DNA of 64,000 bases, taken from the NCBI GenBank assembly GCA_002150815.3, contig NDFF03000128.1:1-64000 (forward strand), given 5' to 3'. Made by a program: the position numbers and the translations under genes. Shown here piece after piece: positions 47,308 to 57,094 of this stretch (position 1 is its first letter; each line of letters starts with the position of its first letter). The notes under the pieces were generated by a model. The model was not told the DNA's origin, did not search any database, and was given only the letters and a program-made list of their open reading frames with translations. The DNA comes from Grammothele lineata. Lineage: Eukaryota > Basidiomycota > Agaricomycetes > Polyporales > Polyporaceae.

Positions 47308-49388
47308 TCAACGCCCGGCGCCTTTCCCGTTCGCCTTCGTCACCTTCGCGAACGGGGACGGAGGCGGCGTCCCGTTGTGCGACGGGCGCGTTGTCGCGCG
47401 GACGCCACAGTCGGTGGGCGCGAGGTCGCCGCACTTCAGATGCGTCCTGGAGAACGCCAGAGATGAGCATCCAAGCAAGAAAAAGACAGCTATAGATCGA
47501 CTCACTTCATACCGCAATCGTCGCACTCCAGCACCGGCTTCCACCCGAGCCGCTTCGCGCATACGTCGCACTTGGCGCTCAACAACGTGCTCGAGAAGAA
47601 CATCTCGAGCGGGCTCCACACAGACTCGCTCGCCGGCACGTCGTCGCCCCTCCCGCCTGGGCCCCCGTTCCGCTTCGTGCCCGGCTTGAGCAGCGTGAAG
47701 CGGTGCACCATCGGGATCGCCGCAGAGCCTGGTGCGCGGATCGTCGAGCCGCCCTCGGTTGCCGCTGCGACGGAGGGAGCGATGAAGCTGCTGCCCGCGG
47801 CGGTGTGGTACGACTCGATGGAGAGCATCGATTCGGTCGTCGTGGGTGTCGGGGCATGCGCCCCGGTGGCGAGTGGGTGCTCTGTGAGGTCATCTGATCC
47901 GTTCGGGGTTTGGGTCGGGCGGATAGTGAGAATCGACGAGAGGGACGGCGGGACGGTGTCCGTGTACGCAGGCGAGTGCCCGCGGATGACAGTCGTGCTG
48001 TAGTCCGAGTACGTGCTCGACGTGCTGTCGATGAGCGGCTGTGCGCTGTTTTGACTCGAGTTGCCTGTTTTGGTGGGTTTCGTGAGATTACACGTAGGAA
48101 GGCGGTGGGCGGGCGCATGAGACTTACCGTCAGTGGCGTCGCTCCACTCGCTATGCAGGTCGACCTTGCTCAGACCTTCAACGGCCTTCGCGAACTCGTC
48201 GTCGGTGTCATCGTCGCTCGAGTGTGTCGCCTTGTGCGCAGATGCACTAACACCCATGCCGAAACTGGGTATACGCGGGGCTGCACCAGGCCTGCGGATA
48301 CCGGACATGAATTTGACAGTTCCGAGATGCATGTCGTCCTTCTCCGTCGGCCGCGCCATGACCTCCGCCTCGATTTCCCGGAGGCGGTCCAGGATCTCCC
48401 GCGTCGTAGGACGCTGACTCGGGACCTGAGCCATACAGTCCAATGCGAGTTTGATGAATCCAGCCGGGCAGCCGGGGCTCGCGAGCCTGCGGACCTCGTC
48501 GTCATCGATGTTGAACAGCGGAGGTGTCCGGCGGAAGGTGTTGTCGTCGGCCAGTTTCCGCGCGAGGATCTCGCAGAAGATGACGCCAAGGGAGAAAATA
48601 TCTGTGGGGAGGTCAAACTCGTTGCCGAGCAGGATCTCCGGGGACATATATGAGTCCGTGCCGCAGAACGTGAGGCGTTTGCTCTCTTCCTCATTCCGTG
48701 CGGCGATGCGCGCAAAGCCGAAGTCGGTGATCTTAAGACGGCCGTTCGCGGTGACCAAGAGGTTCTCGCCCTTGAGGTCACGGTGTATGCACTTGCGCGC
48801 ATGGAGGTAGGCTAGCGCACGGGCAATGTCTGTTGCGAATGACATGCGGAGCCGCCAGGGGAAAGGTTTGTTCTTGTCGTGGATGTACATGCGCAGGTTG
48901 CCGCTCTCGATGAACTCGGATATGATGAAGATGCGGCCGTCCGGGGCGCGCGAGAGGCCGATGTAGAGGACGACATTGGGATGGCGCGCCTCCCTACGAG
49001 ACGCCGCTTGATTGGTAACCGGCGCATACATTGAGCACCTCGAGTAGGGTACTCACTTCATCAGCCGCCATTCTCGCTCGAAGTATTTCGCGACGTCATA
49101 GTCATTGGAGGGAAGCACCTCCTTGATGGCGACCTCGATGCCGAGGTATGTTGCTGCAAAATCGAGGCCGATGTCAATTCCGGGGAACACCCCGCCTCCA
49201 GCCCTGAGGGTGGAGAGCTACAACCACCCAACATTGGACGCACCCTTGTAGACGTTGCCAAAGGAACCCGAGCCTAACTTTTTCCACTCTCCTTTGATGT
49301 CCTACACGGTTTCATTGGCATTGTGCAGCGGGGGCAGTCGGAGCGGACGCACCTCAAAGGGTATGACATCAAAGGCATCGGAGTGCAT
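47308..49388 (-). CDS. Protein kinase with C-terminal C1 zinc finger
   Basis: MHSDAFDVIPFE (first exon, from 49388) leads straight into a kinase domain: LGSGSFGNVYK glycine loop (split by an intron), VAIKE catalytic Lys, IHRDLKGENLL catalytic loop, DFGFA, and YMSPEILLG as the activation-segment end. IFSLGVIFCEILARKLADD and PSQRPTTREILDRLREIE close the domain. All catalytic residues are present, so it should be active; the short substrate loop and style resemble tyrosine-kinase-like Ser/Thr kinases. A Ser/Thr-rich linker of about 200 residues follows. A C1-type zinc finger comes last: His of VHRFTLLK, then a Gly-rich insertion, CDVC, CDDC, H, C and final C in LAPTDCG, split by the last intron. 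C1 domains bind diacylglycerol or protein partners; the ligand here is unknown. Confidence 0.88.
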
Positions 49389-49928
49389 CCTGATCTAAGA
49401 TTGGAGAGGGCGTACCCGCGCAGCAGACAGAGAGATATCCTGCGCTCGGAAACCACTTGGGTGGCACAAAGAGGGCGTACGAGGAGAACGAGGGCGTGAG
49501 GCTGGCAACGGAGGGCTTACGAGGAGATGCCGGAGGCGGAGGAGAGCAGCTAAGCCAGGACAGGCTGCCGCCACCGACCGCACAGGGTGCTCTCGGGCTC
49601 GGTGACGCCCGTCACGGCAGTCACGAAACGCTCACCGCGGGCCACTCGGCCCGTACCGACACTCTTTGGCTCGTGTCAGCCACCGTCGTCACCAGCCGCC
49701 ACAATCTAGGTGGCGGGCAGGAACAGGCAGGAACACGGAGGTCGGCGTTGCCGGTGCACCGTGTCAGCCAGGAGTCGCTTTCGAACGACGGGCAGATGGC
49801 AGAAGATTGACAACTCCGATTCCGGACACAAGCGTATATCGCATGAGCCACCAACGGGTGGCTCGAAGACAGCATCTAATGGAATTCATTGCATCGACAG
49901 CGTGATGGTACATCCCCGTCTTCACGTC
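49389..49928. other. Intergenic between kinase and permease
   Basis: 540 bp between the kinase start (49388) and the permease stop (49929), both on the minus strand. It presumably holds the kinase promoter. No other feature seen. Confidence 0.5.
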
Positions 49929-52211
49929 TCATACTTCTTGTTGTCCGACACTGGCCTGGTTCTTCTTCTCCAGCGAATCCGAGGTCGACGGCCGTCCACT
50001 CTCTGCTGTAGCATTGCCAGCTTTGTCAATGGTTGGGATCGGTCCCGTGAACCAATGTACTCCGCCATAGACCGGGAAGTAGTACCACACCAGAGAGAGG
50101 ATCATCACACCACCAAGGACAACCTGAGGGAGATAGTCGACGATCAGTCTATGGCCTAACAACGTCGGAGCCTCTGGTGTACGTACGACAGTGTAGTTCA
50201 TGTCTGCAACATCTGTCGTTGGAGAGGTGGGGAAAAGGAAAACGGTACCCATGAACGCCATCCAGAGGATAGAGACGATGGCGCAAGGCAAGCTCCACCT
50301 TCCCAGGTTAAACGGCCCAGGCTCGAAATCGTTCTCTCCCATGAATCGTGCGGCGATCGGGATAGCGTACGCTGACAGGGGTCATCTCAATACACTCCTT
50401 CGCTACACTCCATTGAGCGACACACTCACCAACATACAGCCCCGTTACAGAAATCGCAAAGATGGCGTTGATGGCGGCATCCCCCGCGAAGGCCAGAAGA
50501 CCCAACAGGATCGAGAAGATAGCCACGAACCACACCGTGTTGACGGGGGTGCCCGTAAAGCCGTTCATACGATACAGCCACTTCGAGAACGGCAGCGCGC
50601 CGTCACGAGAGAAAGCAAAGGACTGGCGCGAGGCAGCCAGGACCATGCTAGATCCCATCATGTACCTGCGATTGTGTTTAGACGATCTCTCGGCACTTTT
50701 ATTCACTTAAAAGTGTGACGCACTGCACGATCACAACGACGGCCCAGATCGCCAGCGTGCCCTTCTGTCCAAAGCTGTTGAAAAAGATGGAGGCCATCGG
50801 CTGCCCGATAGGGTTGTTGAGAATGCTGTCCAGGTCGGTGCCCATGCAGAACGCCAGAGCGACGTTGATAGCTAGAAAAAATGACGTCAGACTCGCTCTG
50901 TTTCTGTGATGATAGCGCTTACCCCAACCCAGCACGCCAGCGATTCCAATAGCATATACGATGGCCCATGGCACTGCTGTGGCAGCGTTCGATGCTTCTT
51001 CGCTAATGTGAACGCTGGAATCGAAGGAGCCTGACCAGTAACTGTGTCAGCCTCCTCATGGCAGACGTGATAGCTAGCGGATGTCTCACAGATTGTCCAG
51101 AGAGGGGACAAGAAGCTCAGAATGAACGCAAAGCCATCCGGCCAGCCGCTCACTAGAACGACAATACCTGTTAGCTAGATATACTTATCTAATGTGAACA
51201 GCACCAACCATTAGAGAAGTTTCCAAGAGCGTACGATGCAGAGTTCTTGAATTCGCTCGGAGTCGCAGCAGGAAGCGCAACGATGACGGCCAGACAAAGC
51301 ACGATGTTTAGCACCACGTACACCGTCTGCAGCCGGGCGAGGATCTGGGTTCCGAAGCAGCAGATGACAGCGTGTGTCAGAACCACAGCACAGTAGACAC
51401 CACTAGGTACCACCTATCAGCGCGAGAAGGTCGGACGAATGACGTCACGTACAAAGTCTGCGCGTTCGTAGCGGAGAACGTCTGGTTGGACCCTATACTG
51501 GCTGCAGCGGTGATCTGCACAGCACATCCCCAGTCGATAGAAGCCACAGCAGCAACCGAGCCTATGGTGTTCGCATCTGAAGCCAAAAATACGTGAGGAA
51601 CGCTAGTGGCGATATAAGAGAATAACGTACACCCCACAATCCAAGCGAGAAGATTCCTCCAGCGAGGAGAGGACAGCGAATGTGTCCAGAAGTAGAGCTA
51701 TTCACTCGGTCAAGATGACGCGTGTTGGGAAATGAAGTGTAGACTTACCCCTCCCGACGTTGGCGCAGCCGAAGCTAGCTCAGCCATGGACATCCCAACA
51801 AACAGGATGAAGATACTAGCTACGAGCCACTGCGTTCCATGCGTGAGTTCTGAACTGGGGTCCTAGGACATGAACGCGATACTCACACCCCACACCATCG
51901 CTGATGGACCACCATTCGGGATGGAGTAGAAGAGCACGGATGCGATAGAAGGAAGCAGTCCGATAATGCTGAATGCGATACCAAACGTCTGTGCAATCAA
52001 CCATAAAGTCAGATCACAGACAATAACGCTGGACCTGCACCGCACTGCGTCGCGTGCCGGGTGACTCTCAGGACCAGCTAACCAGCACGCAACGCACCTC
52101 TAATCCCGTGAACGCCCGCTGAAACTCCTGCTTGTACCCCAGGGTCGCGAGAAGCTCCGCGTCCGCGCGCTCTATCGCAGACTTCCTGCTCTGCTTCTCT
52201 TTGGTGGCCAT
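49929..52211 (-). CDS. APC-family amino-acid/GABA permease
   Basis: A polytopic transporter of the amino acid-polyamine-organocation superfamily, closest in layout to fungal GABA/choline-type permeases. It starts MATKEKQSRKSAIERADAEL at 52211, then LATLGYKQEFQRAFTGLE, the typical sequence before TM1. TM1 is FGIAFSIIGLLPSIASVLFY with NGGPSAMVWG, a substrate-loop motif. Further helices include ASIFILFVGMSMAELASAAP, QTVYVVLNIVLCLAVIVALP, AIVYAIGIAGVLGW, LAIWAVVVIVQ and VWFVAIFSILLGLLAFAGDA. YMMGSSMVLAASRQSFAFSR is a conserved inner region. The soluble tail ends KKNQASVGQQEV. About ten exons; substrate cannot be told from sequence alone. Confidence 0.9.
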
Positions 52212-53325
52212 CCTGCGCTCTTGGGAACCTTCTCGGGACGTCTAGACGGAAGAAGCGTTGCGGGCGACCACTGGAGAGGAAGAAAGCCGGACCACCGGTC
52301 GTGAGACCTGTCTACTAGGTATTTAAGGACGCCATGTCCGGTGACGAGGGGCTCCGAGGCGCGCCTGAAGTTTGAACTTCCGTCGCAGCAGGCTTCTTAT
52401 CTGGAGAGTCCTGTCAAGGGTACCCGACTGACACACGTGAGTGGAGATAAGGAGCGTCTGGTCGGACCAAGATGCTATTTACGACACCGGGGGATTGAAT
52501 ATGAAGCATTCAGTCGCGAAGCTCGACAACAATCACTGAGGGCGAAGCGACAGAAGAAAGAACATGGGTAATCGGAATATTGAACGCCGTAGCCATCACT
52601 AATCTGTTAAGAGTACAAATGTCTGCGATATCCAGACATGGGCGATCAGGCTAGACACAGCGGTCTCCTCGGCCAATTACAAGACTTACCTCGACATTTC
52701 GGAGGTCCATTCTCCCGATGAGGAGATGAGCGGCTGGAGGTTGCTCACTGGACATCAACAAGTTTTGCTCGTATGACTCTGTTGAAGTCGCTGACGTCAC
52801 GGTGCTGATGCAGAGTCCAAATATGGTTTTGGCGTCAAACTTCAACTCCATATGGCATTAATTTGAACGCCTTCCTGGTCCACAGTGATCAACAGTCACT
52901 GTACTACATGGACCTAGGACCAAAGCTTCAAAGTTGATACCACGCTCATACGTCCGTCAATACATGCAAATATGAGCGGTAGTACGCCCATCGCGTTCTC
53001 TGCGGGGCGTCGCGAAGTTTCGAGGTTCGATCTAATGATCCCCCTAGGAGTGGGAGCTAGAATTTGATCACCGTGAACGGACTCTAGTTTGCATCTTTCG
53101 AGACTCATCGAGATGGAAAGGCATTCCCAGATGCCATGCAGTGTCCCCCAGTGACTTTTGGCTGGAATAGGTATTTGTAGCGAAAGGACTGAAGGTGTGT
53201 TCCAGAAGGGCCTCTATGGAAACGTGAGGAAATATCTGGAAATGGACACTCGAGGTCTCGTCCTTCGCAATGACCTCATCATTGACCGCACACGGTAAGT
53301 CATCGCTAGATGATGGTCAAGCCTC
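52212..53325. promoter_or_regulatory. Divergent intergenic region, permease and HSP20
   Basis: About 1.1 kb with no gene. A TAAATA word near 52,320 on the minus strand could be the permease TATA element. Near 53,200-53,250 are TTCCAGAA and several GAAA words spaced about ten bases apart, possible additional heat-shock-factor contacts for HSP20. Confidence 0.45.
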
Positions 53326-53338
53326 TTCTCGAACTTTC
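53326..53338 (+). promoter_or_regulatory. Heat-shock element of HSP20
   Basis: TTCTCGAACTTTC is a perfect three-unit heat-shock element (TTCnnGAAnnTTC), 23 bp upstream of the TATA box. A further TTCCAGAA unit lies at 53200-53207. Heat-shock factor binding is expected from the motif. Confidence 0.8.
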
Positions 53339-53361
53339 ACAGAGTAGGGGAAGGAGACGCG

Positions 53362-53368
53362 TATAAAA
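53362..53368 (+). promoter_or_regulatory. TATA box of HSP20
   Basis: TATAAAA in CGTATAAAAGG, 120 bp before the ATG at 53488 and just downstream of the heat-shock element. Confidence 0.75.
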
Positions 53369-53487
53369 GGGCCCTCAGGTGAGCCCAATGTCTCCCCAGA
53401 CAGAAACACAGTATCAAGTTCGCGTTCACGACCACTTCTGCTTTCTTCCACTACTACTCTTCCGTTAACGACCTTTCACGAACCGAC

Positions 53488-54084
53488 ATGTCGCTCACGT
53501 TCTTCACCGAGCCGTTCTACTCCCTCGCCGACTTCGACCGTCTCTTCGACGAGGCCTTCAACGCCCGCACTTCGGGCGCCCCGTCGTCGACTGTTGCGCG
53601 TTCGTCCAACGAGAACGCCACCCTCTCCGCCCGTCCTATGCGCCCGAGGTAGGTTGAATTCACTGCGTCCTTGCGTATCGGATGTCGCTAACAGCGTTGT
53701 TGCACAGGCTAGATCTGCATGAGGACGCCGAGAAGAACCTCGTGACGGCCACTTTCGAGCTTCCTGGCCTGGCCAAGGAGAACGTCCAGATCGACGTCAA
53801 GGACCAGGTCCTCAGCGTCTCTGGCGAGTCCACCATTTCCAACGAGCGGGATGAGAAGGGGTACTCCGTTCGGGAGCGCCGCTTCGGCAAGTTCTCTCGG
53901 TCGATCCCGCTCCCACAGGGCATTAAGGTATGCAGCTTCTCCTCTTGGACGACGCGATAGAGGTGCTGACTAGATTGCGCCACAGCCCGAGGAGATCAAG
54001 GCATCGATGACTGATGGGGTCTTGACCGTCACGTTCCCCCGCACGACCCCGGAACAGGCCCCGAAGAAGATCGCTATTGCGTGA
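53488..54084 (+). CDS. Small heat-shock protein, HSP20 family
   Basis: ATP-independent cytosolic chaperone that holds unfolding proteins. Three exons in phase: 53488-53648, 53708-53927 and 53986-54084, giving 159 residues. The N-terminal arm (MSLTFFTEPFYSLADFDRLF) is followed by the alpha-crystallin domain from about residue 54. It contains TATFELPGLAKENVQIDVKD, LSVSGES, YSVRERRFGKFSRSIPLPQG, and MTDGVLTVTFPR, where GVLTVTFP is the family signature. The C-terminal tail KKIAIA has the I-x-I motif that links oligomers. Promoter elements indicate heat induction. Confidence 0.96.
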
Positions 54085-54497
54085 ACTTCCAGTCCTGGTC
54101 TCATCTGGTGTTGTTGGTTGTTTGTTTTCGTAGTGTACGTAGTTTGTCCGGCTTAATGGAAGTCGCGGAGTTCTGTCAGTAACGCGTGTGCGTCTTGAGT
54201 GAGGCATGATTGCACTTACTAGGAATGGAACTCGTGGGTATACGGAAGGCAGAAACAGGGACCACCACAACACCGCAAGAGTATGAGACGTGGATGACGT
54301 CTCCGAGCCCAGCATCATAGATCTGCAAACGTGATGGATGTGCCAACGTCGATGATAGACAAAGTAAGTAGATATACAACAGGATGGTCCGCAGATAGCT
54401 GTCCGTGAAGAAGTCCAAACCTGTTGAGGCAATGAGTTCATTATGCTTTGGGAGTGCAGTATAGAATGAAGCACTCACATCCACAATTGTCCATGTC
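54085..54497. terminator. Convergent 3' intergenic region
   Basis: About 410 bp between the ends of HSP20 (+) and the METTL14-type gene (-). It must contain both polyadenylation regions. T-rich sequence follows HSP20 directly. No individual signal was assigned. Confidence 0.4.
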
Positions 54498-56868
54498 TTA
54501 TCCTGTAAAGCCGCCGTCGAAGCCCGGCTCCCCATTCCATTGTCCCATGCCCATCCCATGCATCAAATTTGTATTCATCCCGCCAGAGTTCATCCCCATC
54601 CGCATAGCACCCATGTTCCCCATGTTGTGCATGTTGCTCAGGCCGTTCAAGCCGTTCATGGGGGTCATCATACCTTCACCCATGCCACCTTCCCACATAC
54701 CGCCTCCGTTCCCATCCATGAACTGGTTGTCGCCATTCCCTACCCACCCCCCGCCGCCGGCCATAGGCGTCGCGCCCATGCCCATTCCGCCGTCGAATCC
54801 GCCGCCGCCGCCGCCACCGCTAAACCTCCCTCCGCCTCCGCTGCCGCCATTGCCGAAGCCCATCCCTTGCTGCCCGCCGCCCATGCCCATACTCATACCC
54901 ATAGCGTTCATGCCACCCATGGCATTCATGCCCGCCATGTTCCCCATCCCACCCATCCCCATCCCGTTCATGTTCGCCATCCCGGCCATACCCATCCCTC
55001 CAACGTTGATGCCCAAACCGCCCATGCCCATCTCCGGGGCCCAACCCATCATGCCCATACCCCCGTGCATGTCCCCCGCCATGCTATTCATCGGCACCAT
55101 CGGCGGGCCCATCATGTTCCGGTTCTGGTTCCCGAATCCACCGCCTCCGCCGCGTCCCCCAGGGGTGCCGCCGCCGCCGCCGCCAGGGCCGCTCATGGCC
55201 ATGGCCATTTGCATGGGAGACCCGCCGCCCATGGGCGGGTTCATGCCCGAGTTCTGGTTCGAGGAGCCGCCGCGTACGGGGGACTTGGGGCGGAGCGCGT
55301 CGATCTCTGCGTCCACACGAGCAGCGCAGATGTCAGCTCCAACTCAATCTGTATGCACGCGATATGGCACAACGACGTACCTGCAGTAGGGGGCACAACG
55401 AGCTTCGGGCCCTCCGTGAGCTCCTTGATGCGCGTTTCCCAGCGTTCCTTGTCCCAACGCATCGCGCCGTCCTGCGGGTCGTCCTCGTCCCCCATCGTCA
55501 TGCCTTCTTCGATGCGCTCCTCCTCGCCCTCCGCGAGCGCGGTCACCCATCCACGCCGGGCTGTGCGCGCCCGTCCGAAGATCTCCAGCCGCCGCAGGCC
55601 GAGGCAGAAGTTCTCGATGAGCGTGTACATCTCGGGCGGCTTGAGCGTCGGGTCGGAGGCGTCGCCTTCCCAGATCATCACGTCGGTGTCTGTTTGAGCG
55701 CGCTGCTGTGAGTCTCGGGAAGGCGGTAGAACGTGGGATGGAGCGTACCGACGTTACAGTGAACGAACCAGCTGTCCGTCGAGCGGCGGACGGTCCCTCG
55801 GATGCCCATGAGACAATGTTGCTTCGTGCGCGTGAAGAGGGAAGTGGTTGGTGGGTCGGTCTGGAGAGCAAATAAGGTCAAGATTCGGTGATAGAAATAC
55901 TATAGACGCACCCCCGGTCCGTTATTAGACGTCTTATTAGTCTTCACCCAGACTATGTCCTCGCACCGCCTGAAGCCCCACTTCGCCATGACCTCTCTCC
56001 CCCGCTCGAGACCTTCCCCTGCGCCACTGCCGACCCATAGCAGCACGAAAGACGGGTCTGCGGCAAGCGTAGGTATTGGCAAGTCTTGGACGTCGTCCCA
56101 TGTGTACGAAGACGAGAATGGAGGGTCGATGAGGATGACGTCGAACTTTGAGCCTTGCAGCGAGGGTAGTTCTGAGAAGGGGAGGAACGTTGGAGGTAAC
56201 GCGTGTGCGGCGACTGCAGCCTTCTTAAGCTGAAGCAACCTCTGCTGTTTGGGATACCTGAGAAAGCAGCATCAGCCGGCGGACACGATATCAAAGACAG
56301 GACTTGTGCTGTATCATCGTACAGCGCGCTCGCCTGACGGTACAACATGGACTCAAGAACACGCTAGGACGCTGCTTCTCCGCCAATTCTAACGAACCGC
56401 CGCCAACTACAGAACGTCTGCATGCGACGCGCTTCCTCTCATCTCCGTCCATGCTTCGGACTATAACACTCACTCTTCAAATCGGTGCTCAGGGTCCGCG
56501 CCTAGTACCCAGTTCTGAGGCCACTCTCCGCCGTCCACATAGCGTTGAGAGTAGTCGTTCCGAATAGTCTCTTCCTCGGGAACGTAGTTGTTATATCGTG
56601 CAAACCGTGCTCGCTTCGCTGGAGGTAGATCCGGCCTGTGCGGTTTTGGTGGTAAAGAGATGAGGGGCGATGACGGGGGAGAAGGGGAGGGTGAACGTGG
56701 AGGAGAGGGAATGGTAGGAAGGTTGAGGAGCGTATGGGGAGGAGAAGGGAGGCTCTTGAGTTGTCGCCGGTAGGTTTGCTGTGTGCGACGGATACGAGAA
56801 ACAAGGTCACTATGCACGGCGAGGAGATCGTTCGCAGAGGAAAGGCATTCTGTCGTGGTAGTGGCCAT
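54498..56868 (-). CDS. METTL14/Kar4-type MT-A70 protein
   Basis: Member of the MT-A70 family; METTL14 is the RNA-binding partner of METTL3 in the mRNA m6A writer, and Kar4 is its yeast relative. Five exons in phase (56474-56868, 55912-56257, 55749-55860, 55381-55689, 54498-55306) give 656 residues. The N-terminus has a coiled helix and a Ser/Pro-rich part. The MT-A70 domain contains [104 protein letters not shown] and [10 protein letters not shown], the last typical of METTL14. Animal METTL14 has EPPL where this has DPPF. The last 240 residues are Met/Gly/Asn/Pro-rich with poly-Gly runs. Whether it methylates by itself cannot be decided here. Confidence 0.92.
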
Positions 56869-57094
56869 CGTGCACAGAGGAGCCCTTTGGGAGCTGAAGC
56901 TGCTTCTAGCAGTTCACGTAGAGTCGCGTCCTAGTCCTCGCCCACGTGGAGCCACGCGTCTCGGACCGGAGTTTGCGGTGGTCAGTCCCTGGCCGTACCA
57001 AGGCGGTACCGAACGGTCCGGACTTGGTCCAGACGCGAGAGCATGTTTGGCGCCAGGCGCCGACACCACTCTTCCAGTAACCACCACTTCCGCC
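56869..57094. promoter_or_regulatory. 226-bp bidirectional promoter
   Basis: The only sequence between the start codons of the METTL14-type gene (-) and the ERCC6L2-type gene (+). A CACGTG word lies at about 56942-56947. No TATA box in either direction. The two genes are probably co-expressed from it. Confidence 0.6.

Noticed and set aside
54540..55697. Long plus-strand frames opposite the METTL14-type gene (313 and 385 codons)
   Set aside because: Shadows of the Met/Gly-rich minus-strand coding sequence; His/Pro-rich composition follows from the complement.
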